Assembly (NCBI RefSeq): GCF_030296755.1
Contig: NZ_AP027741.1
Location: 2,843,001-2,907,000, forward strand
Direction: 5' to 3'
Length of the DNA stretch: 64,000 nt
Source of the DNA: Methylophaga marina
Lineage (GTDB): Bacteria; Pseudomonadota; Gammaproteobacteria; Nitrosococcales; Methylophagaceae
The notes beneath the pieces were generated by a model. It was not told where the DNA came from, did not search any database, and saw only the letters and a list, made by a program, of their open reading frames with translations. Positions 28,563 through 37,777 of the stretch are shown here, piece after piece (the first letter of the stretch is position 1; every line of letters begins with the position of its first letter). Both the position numbers and the translations under genes were made by a program.

Positions 28563-28857
28563 TTAATAACCTCTCAACATTAAGATGTAGCTGTACTGCG
28601 ACAACGTGTTATAAATAAAAAATGGAAAATAAAAAGGCGCGAACATCTCACTGTTCTGAACGTTATCATGCCACAAAGTCTGAGCACTGATAAGCCTTAT
28701 TCTGGCTTTATCTGGAGTATGAAAATCAGCCTAGAATACGCATTCTAACGTGCTGTTAATCAATGTTATTTCTGCCTGATTCGGACAGAGGTGAAAAGCA
28801 CTAATCCCTATTTATAGGTATGAAAAATGATTTTCTGCTGAAGTGGCGGCAAAGTGC

Positions 28858-29909
28858 TTAGTCATTCGATAAATCAGTAGCTAACTCACTGCGATTACGT
28901 CCATTCATTTTTCCTTGATAAAGTGCAAGATCGGCTGCTTTAATAATGTCGTCGATATGTTGATGTGGTAACTGGGTGGAAGCAATACCGATGGTGACGG
29001 TGAGTGGCTGATCAAGCTCATCCAAATTAAGATCTGATACAACATGTCTTAGTTTTTCTGCGAGAGTGAAAGCGGCTTTATGTGATGTGTCAGGTAATAA
29101 CAGGATAAATTCTTCACCGCCAAAACGAGCTAAAACATCTGTTTGACGAATATGGTGCTTTAAACAATCGGCGACATATTTCAAACAAGTGTCACCGATA
29201 TCATGGCCATAGCGGTCGTTGATGCTTTTAAAAAAATCAATATCAATGAGTAAGATACTGAGAACTGCATGCTGCCGTTTGGCCGCAGCAAGACTGGCTT
29301 TAAGCTTGATGTCGAAGCCGCGTCGATTAAGGAGTGAGGTTAAAGGATCCTGCTGAGCCAGTTGTTCAAGTTCGTTTGTCAGTGCTCGGTATCTGTTTTG
29401 AAAGAAAAGACCAAAGTAGGTACTGACAAGGACGCTCATTGCCAACCAAAAACCTCGAGAAATAGACTTAGTCTGGTTGTAGGCTTCACCAGTCAAATCC
29501 ACAAAGAATTTACCCAAAGCCGTACAAAGAATGATTGCTATCAGCAATCCCATTCCGATGATAATAGATTGTTTCTTGCTGCCGAATAATGTAGCCATGA
29601 TGGGATAGAGTGGAAGTAAAAAAGCAAACTGACTGTTCACGCCACCAGAAATGGCAATCAGGGGAATAATGGAAATAACAGCAACAAAAAAAGCGCCGCC
29701 ATTTCATAGGCAGGAAAACGATGACTGCGTATGAATAAATACACCGAAAATATAAGCACCGTATTGATAATGCCCATCACTGTAAAGTAGCTGGGTAGTT
29801 CTACAAAAAGAGGCCTGAAAATTGTACCTGAGGCCACAGCAATCAATGATATTAATGTAAATTGTAAAATCAGTTTATGGTTGAGATGGGCGTGCGATTG
29901 ACCTGACAT
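28858..29909 (-). pseudogene. Membrane diguanylate cyclase, one frameshift
   Basis: The repaired product is about 351 residues: an N-terminal membrane bank of about six helices, then a GGDEF domain with DPLTSLLNRRGFD, DIDFFKSINDRYGHDIGD and an intact GGEEF active site. RQTD five residues before GGEEF is a complete RxxD inhibitory site, so product feedback by c-di-GMP is expected. The break is at the 7-A run 29686-29692; one more base joins YEMAALFF to VAVISIIPLIAISGG. The downstream part alone keeps the cyclase domain but loses the first helices. Confidence 0.85.
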
Positions 29910-30049
29910 GGAGTGTCCCTGACCATGGTTTGTAAATTAGCAGTAAGTTAGCATACTTCATTCTAAACCGATCACGCTGCTGACGTATTCGTTAAAGATG
30001 TTGATTAATTGACATCGCTAGAACATGAATAGCTAACAAGGAAGACACA

Positions 30050-31024
30050 TTGAATAGTCAAAAACGACGTGCCGTTGCCACATTTTTTGCAGCAGGTGCC
30101 ATAGATAAACAGCAGATACCAATGGCACTAAGACGCTTAGGTTTAATGCCTGACAACCGCGTTTGGTTGCGGCTGTTTGACCAGATTTTACTGGCCTCTG
30201 GCATAGTGGCGATGGCTTTATCAATGATTTTCTTTATCGCTTATAACTGGTCTGATATGGGCCGGTTCAGCAAATTCTTGTTGCTGGAAGCTAGTATCAT
30301 TTTATCTGTCATGCTCTATTGCTATTTTGTGGCCAGAAAACTGGTCAGCAGAATGGCTTTATTGCTAGCCAGTTTATTGGTGGGGGCATTAATGGCCTTT
30401 TATGGTCAAACCTATCAAACGGGGGCAGATAGTTGGCAGTTGTTTTTCTACTGGGCCTTAGCTATTACACCGTGGGTAGTTATTTCGAGATTCTCCAGTT
30501 TATGGCTACTCTGGTTGATGTTATTGAATCTTGCTTTAGTGTTGTATTTTGATACTTTTCATTCAATTTTTGGTTTGGTTTTTGACGCTCAAAATACTTT
30601 ATTTTGGTGTTTGTTTGGCCTTAATAGTCTGGCATTGCTTATATGGGAGTGGTGCAGTAAGAAAATGGTGGCGCTGACTGAGCGTTGGCCACAACGGGTT
30701 ATTGCCATCATAAGTGGTTGGGCTATTACGGCATTAGCGATTTATGTCAGCCTGGATAAACCGGAAGAACAGCTGCTGCCCTTGCTTATCTGGGTAGCTT
30801 GGTTGGTCATTTTTATGGTCGCTTATCGTCAATTTCGGCTTGATATTTTTATGCTGGCTGGTGGTTGCTTGTCAGCCATTTTGGTCATCATGACACTGCT
30901 AGGCCAACATATTATTGAGTCAGGCGACGAGGCCGAACTATTACTGTTGTCGGTGTTGATCATGGCCATGGGGGCGGGTGCAGCCTACTGGTTGAAACAG
31001 GTGCACAGGGAGAGTGAGTCATGA
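30050..31024 (+). CDS. DUF2157 membrane protein
   Basis: First of three overlapping genes. A 45-residue N-terminal cytosolic part (GAIDKQQIPMALRRLGLMPDN) is followed by about nine membrane helices. The DUF2157 region includes FFIAYNWSDMGRFSKFLLLEASIIL and LVGALMAFYGQTYQTGADSWQLFFYWAL. The start is TTG with AAGGAAG eight bases upstream. The stop overlaps the start of the next gene (ATGA). Biochemical role unknown; the family travels with DUF4401 and GDYXXLXY partners. Confidence 0.87.
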   Translation: MNSQKRRAVATFFAAGAIDKQQIPMALRRLGLMPDNRVWLRLFDQILLASGIVAMALSMIFFIAYNWSDMGRFSKFLLLEASIILSVMLYCYFVARKLVSRMALLLASLLVGALMAFYGQTYQTGADSWQLFFYWALAITPWVVISRFSSLWLLWLMLLNLALVLYFDTFHSIFGLVFDAQNTLFWCLFGLNSLALLIWEWCSKKMVALTERWPQRVIAIISGWAITALAIYVSLDKPEEQLLPLLIWVAWLVIFMVAYRQFRLDIFMLAGGCLSAILVIMTLLGQHIIESGDEAELLLLSVLIMAMGAGAAYWLKQVHRESES

Positions 31025-32070
31025 GCACTGAGGATAAAGTCTGGCTTACATTAAGCCAATCTGGTCTTGTTTCTGGTGCTCGACCCGAAGGCCTGAGCAT
31101 ATCCACGCCTTGGTATATCAAAACATTACTGGCCGTATCAGCTTGGTTAGCGGCAGTATTTTTGTTTGCTTTTCTGGCCGTGCTGTTTAATGGACTATTA
31201 GATTCAGTATTGGCAGATACACTGATTGGTAGTGTTTTTATATTAATCGCATATCACGTGCTTAAGAGTGAGCAGTCGGACTTCGTCGAGCATCTGGGGC
31301 TAGCGTTCAGTATTGCTGGGCAGATTTTGTTAATTATGGCTATGTTGCAGTTGGGTAGTAATGCCGATCATATCAAGTGGCTTATTGCGCTTGGTTTAAA
31401 TGTATTTCTTATTTTTCTTATCCCCAATTTTGTGCATAGAGTGCTTTCTTCATTTCTTGCCTGTATTTGTCTAGCGGGTTGTTTGGCTCAATACGGTCTC
31501 TTTAGTATGTGTTTGCCACTGATCCTGTTTATTTGTGCCTGGTGCTGGATTCATGAGTTTAAAAATGCAAAGTGGTATCGATATGTGACGGCTTTAGGTT
31601 ATGGCTCTTTGTTTTCCTTACTGCTCATCGAAACAAACACATTTTTTCAGTCCGGTTTATTTTATTGGGGACATCAGGTAGCAGTTAAGCAGCTTGGCCA
31701 TTTTTACTATTTGAATGCAATGTTGACTGGCGCGGTTGTTATATATTCCTCAATAATGATTATTAATAAATATCAATCATTAATGATGAAAAGCTCTTGG
31801 TATATATTAGCTTTTGTGTTGGTGCTCTCAGGCATCACGTGGTCAATCAATGGTATGCACACAAGCATGGTTGTTTTGGCTCTGGGGCTGGCGACAACAC
31901 ATCGAATATTGATTGGACTTGGTAGCCTATGCCTTTTATTCAGTATTAGCCATTATTACTATTCACTTGATACAACATTGTTAATGAAAGCGTTAAGTCT
32001 AGCCATCTTAGGGGGAGTCTTGCTCGGCATACGTTGGTGTTTGCCCAAACTGTTTGGAGAATCAACATGA
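31021..32070 (+). CDS. DUF4401 membrane protein
   Basis: The 349-residue polytopic protein has about ten membrane helices after a short cytosolic start. PWYIKTLLAVSAWLAAVFLFAFLAVLF and GLAFSIAGQILLIMAMLQL are the DUF4401 landmarks. It overlaps both neighbours by 4 bases (ATGA), implying translational coupling and a three-protein membrane complex. No known catalytic motif. Function unknown. Confidence 0.87.
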   Translation: MSTEDKVWLTLSQSGLVSGARPEGLSISTPWYIKTLLAVSAWLAAVFLFAFLAVLFNGLLDSVLADTLIGSVFILIAYHVLKSEQSDFVEHLGLAFSIAGQILLIMAMLQLGSNADHIKWLIALGLNVFLIFLIPNFVHRVLSSFLACICLAGCLAQYGLFSMCLPLILFICAWCWIHEFKNAKWYRYVTALGYGSLFSLLLIETNTFFQSGLFYWGHQVAVKQLGHFYYLNAMLTGAVVIYSSIMIINKYQSLMMKSSWYILAFVLVLSGITWSINGMHTSMVVLALGLATTHRILIGLGSLCLLFSISHYYYSLDTTLLMKALSLAILGGVLLGIRWCLPKLFGEST

Positions 32071-32555
32071 AACTGCATAAAGTGATGGCTGTCACGACCT
32101 TGTTGTTGATTTTACTCACGGTGAATGCATTGGTGTATCAGCAGGAAAAGCTATTGTCTGATGGTGAAAAGATATTGTTGAAGTTGAGAGTGGTGGACCC
32201 TCGCTCGTTGATGCAGGGTGACTACATGGCCCTGGATTATGAACTTGCAGCACAGATTCGTATGAACTTGGCAGAACAGCGTCATGATGTGGACAGGCCA
32301 TTGCGCCCTCAAGATGCGTTTGTGGTCGTCAAAGTCGATAAAGACAACGTGGCAGAGTTTGTCCGAATCGATAATGATCAGCCATTAGCCGGCAACGAAC
32401 GCCGTCTCTTTTTTCGGGTACGTAACAACAGCATCAAATTTGGTACGAATGCTTTCTTTTTTGAGGAGGGCACGGCGTCAAACTATCAGGATGCACAGTT
32501 TGCTGAGTTTCGAGTCAATCAGGAAGGGGACTTATTACTGGTCAGTGTACAGTAA
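32067..32555 (+). CDS. GDYXXLXY-domain exported/membrane protein
   Basis: The 162-residue protein has one N-terminal membrane helix (VMAVTTLLLILLTVNALVYQQEKLL) and a periplasmic domain bearing the name-giving motif LMQGDYMALDYEL at about residues 51-63. The later VRIDNDQPLAGNERRLFFRVR is also family typical. ATG 32067 overlaps the previous stop. The constant pairing with DUF2157 and DUF4401 suggests one unit whose soluble subunit is this protein. Function unknown. Confidence 0.87.
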   Translation: MKLHKVMAVTTLLLILLTVNALVYQQEKLLSDGEKILLKLRVVDPRSLMQGDYMALDYELAAQIRMNLAEQRHDVDRPLRPQDAFVVVKVDKDNVAEFVRIDNDQPLAGNERRLFFRVRNNSIKFGTNAFFFEEGTASNYQDAQFAEFRVNQEGDLLLVSVQ

Positions 32556-32575
32556 TAAAATCACCCAACCCTTTA

Positions 32576-33632
32576 TTAAGCACGTCCTGACTTTAATTTT
32601 GTATGTAAGGATCCCAATAAATTCTCTGTGTCCTCCCAGCTAAGACATGGATCAGTAATAGATTGGCCAAATAGGGGGGATGACCATCTTCCTGCTTACC
32701 GTCCTCAATGTAACTCTCCAGCATTAGCCCCAACACATTGACATTGCCTGCTATTCGTTGGTCAATGACATCGTGTGAAATAGTCGCTTGTTTGCGATGT
32801 TGTCTGAGCGAGTTGTCATGGTTACAGTCAACTAAAACCTTGGGGCGACACTGATTGAATAAGAGCAAAGATATGGCTTGTTCTATCGACTCTTTATCGT
32901 AGTTTGTCAGTCCATTCCCCCGCGCAGAACGAGATGTGTGTCTATGTTTCCAGCTGTATTTTTCATACCAATTTGACCATCACCATTGACTGTCAACGTG
33001 TGGTGCTGACTTGAAGAAGCTCGCATAGCATTGATGGCATTGTGAATACGACCATCGGTACCATTTTTAATGCCGACTGGGCAGGGTAAGTCACTGACGA
33101 GTTCGCGATGAGGCTGTGATTCTGAAGTACGTGCTCCAATGGCTACCCAACTCACAAGATCATTAATGTAGTTCATGACAAGTGGATGAAGTGCTTCAGT
33201 AGCAATAGGCAAGCCAAGTTCAGCTAATTGCAGCAAAATACGTCTTGAGCTGTGTAAACCCAATGCCATATTACCTTGACCATTACGTAATGGATCATAG
33301 GCTAGCCCTTTCCAGCCAAGCGTTGTTCGGGGTTTTTCAACATACGCACGCATCACTATGAATAACTCGTCTTTAAGTTCAGCCGAGAGTTGTGCCAGTC
33401 GTCGACCATATTCCAGAGCGGCTTCCTCAGAGTCTATTGAGCAAGGACCCACAATGATCATCAGTCGATCGTCTGCATCGTTAAGTAGCCGCCGGATGGA
33501 TTGACGTTGTTCTGCTATCTGATGTTCCAGATTGTGTTTGATAGGAAGGGCCGCTTTGAGCTCAGCAGGTGTGGGTAGTCTGAGGCTCTCCGAATCGCAT
33601 TCATGTTGTAACGTATCGATAGAAGCGGTCAT
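32576..33632 (-). pseudogene. 3-deoxy-7-phosphoheptulonate (DAHP) synthase, two frameshifts
   Basis: Class I DAHP synthase of the E. coli AroF/G/H group: condenses phosphoenolpyruvate and erythrose-4-phosphate, the committed step to chorismate and all aromatic amino acids. The N-terminal frame shows IVGPCSIDS (metal Cys), MRAYVEKPRTTLGWKGL, and AIGARTSESQPHRE. The second shows VLVDCNHDNSLRQH. Adding one C at the 5-C run 32917-32921 restores LVLRGGNGLTNYDKESIEQA. Adding one G at the 6-G run 32674-32679 restores HPPLFGQSITDPCLSWEDTENLLG and a stop at 32576. Repaired length is 352 residues. Its 5' leader is an aromatic attenuator candidate (separate entries). Which of aroF, aroG or aroH it matches best I cannot tell. 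Confidence 0.88.
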
Positions 33633-33702
33633 GATAATGGTCCTTTTAAGCAGTCAGGACGAGACTGAGTCAAATGGTGCATCTGTTATTTCTCTACGCA
33701 TT

Positions 33703-33742
33703 AAAAAACCCCGTTGGCTGACTGACCATCCGGGGTTTTTTT
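33703..33742 (-). terminator. Attenuator terminator in DAHP synthase leader
   Basis: On the minus strand AAAAAACCCCG pairs with CGGGGTTTTTT around a 17-base spacer with an inner TGG/CCA pairing, giving an 11-bp stem and T-run. It lies about 70 bases before the DAHP synthase ATG and after the aromatic leader peptide, in the same transcript. On the plus strand there is no gene to end, so it is best read as a regulatory terminator. Confidence 0.85.
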
Positions 33743-33743
33743 A

Positions 33744-33803
33744 ATGGTAGTCAGCATGATGCCGGACTACCTTAACGATTTTAAGTGTTAGAGGTGAGCC
33801 GGC
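33744..33803 (-). promoter_or_regulatory. Competing attenuator/antiterminator segments
   Basis: On the minus strand four segments can pair in exclusive ways. A: GCCGGCT (33797-33803, inside the leader frame). B: GGTAGTCCGGC (33761-33771). C: GCTGACTACCAT (33744-33755). D: ATGGTCAGTCAGC (33717-33729, inside the terminator loop). A pairs with B (GCCGG/CCGGC). B pairs with C (GGTAGTC/GACTACC). C pairs with D over 12 bp with one bulge, which would disrupt the terminator. A candidate promoter precedes: TTTCCA (33945-33940), 17-base spacer, TAACAT (33922-33917). Confidence 0.65.
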
Positions 33804-33844
33804 TTTTGGCTATAAAAATAGCCATATGCAAACCACCAATACAT
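33788..33844 (-). CDS. Aromatic-rich leader peptide of the DAHP synthase gene
   Basis: An 18-codon frame encodes MYWWFAYGYFYSQKPAHL: eight of residues 2-11 are aromatic (four Tyr, two Trp, two Phe), a composition expected for a ribosome-stalling attenuator that monitors charged tRNA-Tyr, -Trp and -Phe. GAGAG lies 7 bases upstream as ribosome-binding site. The same frame is open from an ATG at 33910 (40 codons), but the likely transcription start falls near there, so the short form is preferred. A perfect hairpin (33808-33823: GGCTAT/ATAGCC) lies within the frame and could act as a pause hairpin. A terminator and the DAHP synthase gene follow. Confidence 0.78.
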   Translation of the reverse strand: MYWWFAYGYFYSQKPAHL

Positions 33845-33970
33845 CACAACACTCTCTGACAGCGTCAAGGAGAGTAGAACGGATTTTGCTGTTGTTGTTA
33901 ATGTATTCATAACGCTATGTTAATTCATCTGGTGAAATTTGGAAACCAACTGATTTCTTCGAAACAGTCA

Positions 33971-35044
33971 TTATTGACACCATGGGCAGGCAAGAGGTTC
34001 ACCGATAAAAATGCCTTCACCTGGCTGTTGAACTGATTTCCAATAGGCTTCAATAAGTGTGTCACCATCCATATAACTGGGAATTAGGATATAGGGATTA
34101 GGAAATTTTTGTGGGTAATTGCAGGGTTCAACTACCGTGCCATAACTCCCTGTTGCTCCAGCCTCAAGCCAACGATACGCTTTCATTTGCCCTTGTTTGT
34201 GGATGCCTGCACCACCGACAGAAGTTAAATGATCGGCAATCGCACCAGGTAAAAAGAGATTACTACTGATATCGGGTACCTGAACATAGCCCGTCATATA
34301 AAACATGACATCGCGTTTATTTCTTATGCTGGTGCCTTTTGTTCGTTTGCGGTCATCAACATAATGAATTTCTATGCCGTTTCTTTCTGGCCAGATATCG
34401 GCAATTTTTTTAAACATCCGCCAACGCGTGCTACGTTGATTATCCTGTGTACGGACAAGATAAGCATGACCTGAAGGCGCACTTTTATCAGCTCTGATGC
34501 CTCGTTCAATCAGTTTTTTGGCATCGATAAGATGACGTCCGCTCAACATCATACTCAAAGGTCTATCAGTGTTTTGCCAGAGATGTTCTGATTTAGCATT
34601 ATAAAAAGGGCTGTCTGCGGTAGGGTGACAACCCGATGGCCGCTGCTTGTTATGACTACAATAGCTTTCATCAAAGCCCAGACTCAATGCACTGGTTAGT
34701 GACATACAGCCGACGCGATAGGGGGCATGCCATGTCAGTAACAAAACCTTAATGTTCTCTGTCAAATGCGGTTTGATTTGAGACTCAATCACTGCAAATT
34801 GTTCGGGCGAAAGCGTCGATGAAGCTTCCTCAATAGATAGTCCGAGCATTTGTTCGGCTGGCACACTGCGTTTTTCAGTATAGAAGTCAGCAATCTTTTC
34901 AGATAAGGCATCCCCTTGTTTGTAGAGAATGAGGACATTTTTTCCTGATAGTGATGTGGCGGCATTAGCTAGAGATGCGGCGGTGAGCATCAAGCACAAG
35001 CCAGCAATTGTCAGTAAGTGTGATGGAGACAGCAACATATTCAC
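33971..35044 (-). CDS. TIGR03790-like exported protein
   Basis: The 357-residue protein has an N-terminal signal (LLTIAGLCLMLTAASLANA). The mature part begins GKNVLILYKQGDALSEKIADFYTEKRSVPAEQMLGL, the hallmark of the TIGR03790 family (Asn-x-x-Ile-x-Tyr with a later E-R-x-V-P). It has several Cys in the middle (YRVGCMSL, ESYCSHNKQRPSGC) and the C-terminal motif SYMDGDTLIEAYWKSV. No enzymatic role is known for the family. Monocistronic; its 3' end is upstream of the DAHP synthase promoter on the same strand. Confidence 0.75.
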   Translation of the reverse strand: MNMLLSPSHLLTIAGLCLMLTAASLANAATSLSGKNVLILYKQGDALSEKIADFYTEKRSVPAEQMLGLSIEEASSTLSPEQFAVIESQIKPHLTENIKVLLLTWHAPYRVGCMSLTSALSLGFDESYCSHNKQRPSGCHPTADSPFYNAKSEHLWQNTDRPLSMMLSGRHLIDAKKLIERGIRADKSAPSGHAYLVRTQDNQRSTRWRMFKKIADIWPERNGIEIHYVDDRKRTKGTSIRNKRDVMFYMTGYVQVPDISSNLFLPGAIADHLTSVGGAGIHKQGQMKAYRWLEAGATGSYGTVVEPCNYPQKFPNPYILIPSYMDGDTLIEAYWKSVQQPGEGIFIGEPLACPWCQ

Positions 35045-35278
35045 CTGTAAAAGTTCATAGTTAGTCTATGTCAGTGTTTTAGGGCAATCAATCAAAACTA
35101 TTGAGAGTGAGCATCATCGCTTTAGTCATGTTATTCATAAATTGTTTATGCCTGTTTAATGAATATAACCGCTGCCATATAAATGTTTATCTTTGGTATA
35201 TAAATGCTTGTGTGCATTCAATACCGTGTTTAGTATGTGAGAATAACCCGAAAAGCTGGAAAAGGTATTTCCAAGGAT

Positions 35279-36946
35279 ATGAAAACCAATCATAAAGATG
35301 CAGAAAAGTGGAAAGAAAAGTTCACGGAGTTAAGTCAGACTTTAGATAAGCAAAAAGCCTATGAACTCTTACTTGAGCGCGGTCTTTCCAGATTAGCACT
35401 GGTCTCACATGGTTTGGATATGGCGTTGGATGACCAGCTTGATAAGCTTAGAAAACATCTTCGCACCTCAGTCAGAGATAAGACGCTTGTTGAAAGCATC
35501 CTTGAAGAAATCGAATCGGCTATCAGTCGTATGGATGAGGATAAACTCTCTCAGTCGACATTAACGACCTTACTGATTAGTCTGATAGATAAGATTGACT
35601 GGCCAGAAAATAAGAAAAAGCATGTGCTGAAATTACGAAAGCGTGCTGTAAAAAAAGCTGACGATGCCTTACCTCAAATGCTTGATGAACTTACTGAACT
35701 GATTGATGAGTGCATGTCCTCAACACCAAAAGAGGATGAAGAACGAGGTCTGTTTTCCAGATTTTTCCAGAATAAACAAAGTCAGCATAATCTTAATAAA
35801 ACAACCATTACAGCGCGCGTTTCGCACGCCAATCTATCTACTACATCCGATGAGAAAGCAGATACTACACCGTCAGAAGCGATAGAGGATAAGGTTATCA
35901 CGCCTCAAGCGCTTCTGATCGAGCTACTGGAGCGTTTATCTTTACCAACAGAGTTTAGCTCAAAAGCCTCAGAGCTCAGATTGAGAATTCATGATGGTCT
36001 CAAAGCAGAGGATGTCCCGAAAACGATTTCATCCATAGCTGACATAGTCAGTCAGTTAAGTTCATCGGTGATGGCAGAGAAAAAAGAATATGAAAGCTTT
36101 CTTAGAGATTTAACAAAAAAAATTACCTCACTGGATAAATACCTATACGAAGTTGTACAAGAAGATCTCTCTGCCTACGAAGAGCGACACAAGTTAGCTG
36201 GTGATGTTGAACAGACCATGGTCGGACTGAGAACAGATGTTGAGAGTGCGGCAAACTTCGAAGACATCAAACATCTACTCAGCCAACGACTAGATCACCT
36301 CAATGAACAAATCACGCATTATCAACACGCTGACAATACCCGTTTTGCCAATTCACAAAAACAAATTGAAGCACTGACGCAACGATTACATGAAATGGAG
36401 TCTGAGGCTAACGAACTGCGATTGGCCACCAGTAAGGCTCGGGCATTGGCGATGAAGGATCCGCTGACAGGTATCTGGAACCGACAGGCGCTGACTGAGG
36501 TTCTACAGACAGAATACAGCCGCTGGACGCGTTACCAAAAATCACTAACCATGGTCATTTGGGACGTCGATTATTTTAAATCCGTTAATGATAAGTTTGG
36601 TCATAGTGCAGGTGATGTAGTGTTAAAGACCATCGCTCGTATCTTTAAGGATTCCACAAGACAAGCGGATTTTATAGCACGTTATGGCGGAGAAGAGTTT
36701 GTTGGTCTATTTCCTGAAATTGATTTAGAACAGGCTCTGGACATGGCGAATAAAATCCGTCAGACCATTGAAAAAACACAGTTCCAGCATAATGGTATCT
36801 CTGTACCGATTACTGCGTCAGCAGGGTTAGCTTGTTTTGAAAAAGGTGACACTATCGAGGATGTATTCAAGCGAGCAGATAAAGCGTTATACGAAGCCAA
36901 AGGTCAGGGAAGAAACAATTGTCAGGTAGAGCGTAGGTCAGTTTAG
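35279..36946 (+). CDS. Cytoplasmic diguanylate cyclase with long helical N-terminus
   Basis: The 555-residue protein has no membrane helix. The first 375 residues are Lys/Glu/Leu-rich and predicted mostly helical, with a coiled coil of about 35 residues (FANSQKQIEALTQRLHEMESEANELRLAT) directly before the GGDEF domain. The cyclase domain has MKDPLTGIWNRQAL, WDVDYFKSVNDKFGHSAGD and an intact GGEEF, and RQAD five residues before is an I-site. The N-terminal sensory part resembles other DUF-type input regions but I cannot name it. ATG 35279 is preceded by CCAAGGAT. It synthesises c-di-GMP. Confidence 0.85.
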   Translation: MKTNHKDAEKWKEKFTELSQTLDKQKAYELLLERGLSRLALVSHGLDMALDDQLDKLRKHLRTSVRDKTLVESILEEIESAISRMDEDKLSQSTLTTLLISLIDKIDWPENKKKHVLKLRKRAVKKADDALPQMLDELTELIDECMSSTPKEDEERGLFSRFFQNKQSQHNLNKTTITARVSHANLSTTSDEKADTTPSEAIEDKVITPQALLIELLERLSLPTEFSSKASELRLRIHDGLKAEDVPKTISSIADIVSQLSSSVMAEKKEYESFLRDLTKKITSLDKYLYEVVQEDLSAYEERHKLAGDVEQTMVGLRTDVESAANFEDIKHLLSQRLDHLNEQITHYQHADNTRFANSQKQIEALTQRLHEMESEANELRLATSKARALAMKDPLTGIWNRQALTEVLQTEYSRWTRYQKSLTMVIWDVDYFKSVNDKFGHSAGDVVLKTIARIFKDSTRQADFIARYGGEEFVGLFPEIDLEQALDMANKIRQTIEKTQFQHNGISVPITASAGLACFEKGDTIEDVFKRADKALYEAKGQGRNNCQVERRSV

Positions 36947-37063
36947 GAACTATTCCGGGTGTGATCACTGTCAACTTATACACTTGATGAAATAAATGTC
37001 GATTTGTCTTTGACAAGCGAGTGATTTGTTTATCAAGTTTTTTAATTCATATAAGGAGACAGT

Positions 37064-37498
37064 ATGAGTATTGTGAAAACGGGTTCAGCCATTTATAAAA
37101 GTTTAGGCAAAAAAGGTGAAGCCAGCGTTAGTACAGAAACGCCAGCACTGAATGAGCACCCTTATGGTTTCACCAGTCGCTTCGAAGGTGGCAAAGGGAC
37201 TAACCCGGAAGAACTCCTTGCTGCAGCCCATGCCGCCTGTTTTACCATGGCTCTCTCATTTGCCCTTGAAGGCGAAGGTTACAAAGAAGGCGATTTGCAT
37301 ACGGATGTTTCCATTTATCTCGACGAAGACGGTGATGGTTTTAAGATAAGCCGCTCAAAGCTTTCCTTAACAGCGAACGTGAAAGCGATTGATGAAAAAG
37401 ACTTTGACCGTATTGCCCATGAAACGAAATTGGGCTGTCCCGTCAGTAAATTATTCAATGCAGACATAGAGCTTGAATACACATTAAACGCCGCATAG
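37064..37498 (+). CDS. OsmC-family peroxiredoxin-like protein
   Basis: OsmC/Ohr fold thiol peroxidase, 144 residues. The two redox Cys are in AAAHAACFTMALSFALE (Cys about 58) and KLGCPVSKLFNADIELEY (Cys about 125). NPEELLAAAHAAC is the OsmC-type active-site region. It reduces organic hydroperoxides by family knowledge. The ribosome-binding site AAGGAGACAGT is strong. Terminated by the hairpin at 37518-37563. Confidence 0.9.
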   Translation: MSIVKTGSAIYKSLGKKGEASVSTETPALNEHPYGFTSRFEGGKGTNPEELLAAAHAACFTMALSFALEGEGYKEGDLHTDVSIYLDEDGDGFKISRSKLSLTANVKAIDEKDFDRIAHETKLGCPVSKLFNADIELEYTLNAA

Positions 37499-37517
37499 TC
37501 AGCTGACAAATACCATT

Positions 37518-37563
37518 TAAAGGCTCCATTTAATCCATAATCAACGGTTAATGGGGCCTTTTT
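37518..37563 (+). terminator. Intrinsic terminator after osmC-like gene
   Basis: Stem AAAGGCTCCATTTAA / TTAATGGGGCCTTT with one G-T wobble and a small bulge, then a run of six T. It lies 20 bases after the stop. Confidence 0.8.
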
Positions 37564-37777
37564 TATGCATGAACAGTTATGTGTTGTGACATAACTGCAG
37601 CTTCACATAATATGTGTTTAAGCTAGGTATTATCTAATGGTTTAACGCGCGTTATTGCACACTCAAGTGGCTGCAAGGTAGAACTTAATATCGGTAAGTT
37701 TAAGTGTCAGGTTTCAGGCTGGTTCTGAACAGAGAGACTTAATTGAATACCACTATTTAATGTGTCAGGAATTGTTA

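Noticed and set aside
33788-33910. The aromatic frame as a 40-residue small membrane protein
   Set aside because: The ATG at 33910 coincides with the probable transcription start and lacks a ribosome-binding site; the terminator and competing hairpins favour a leader peptide role. Kept as an alternative only.
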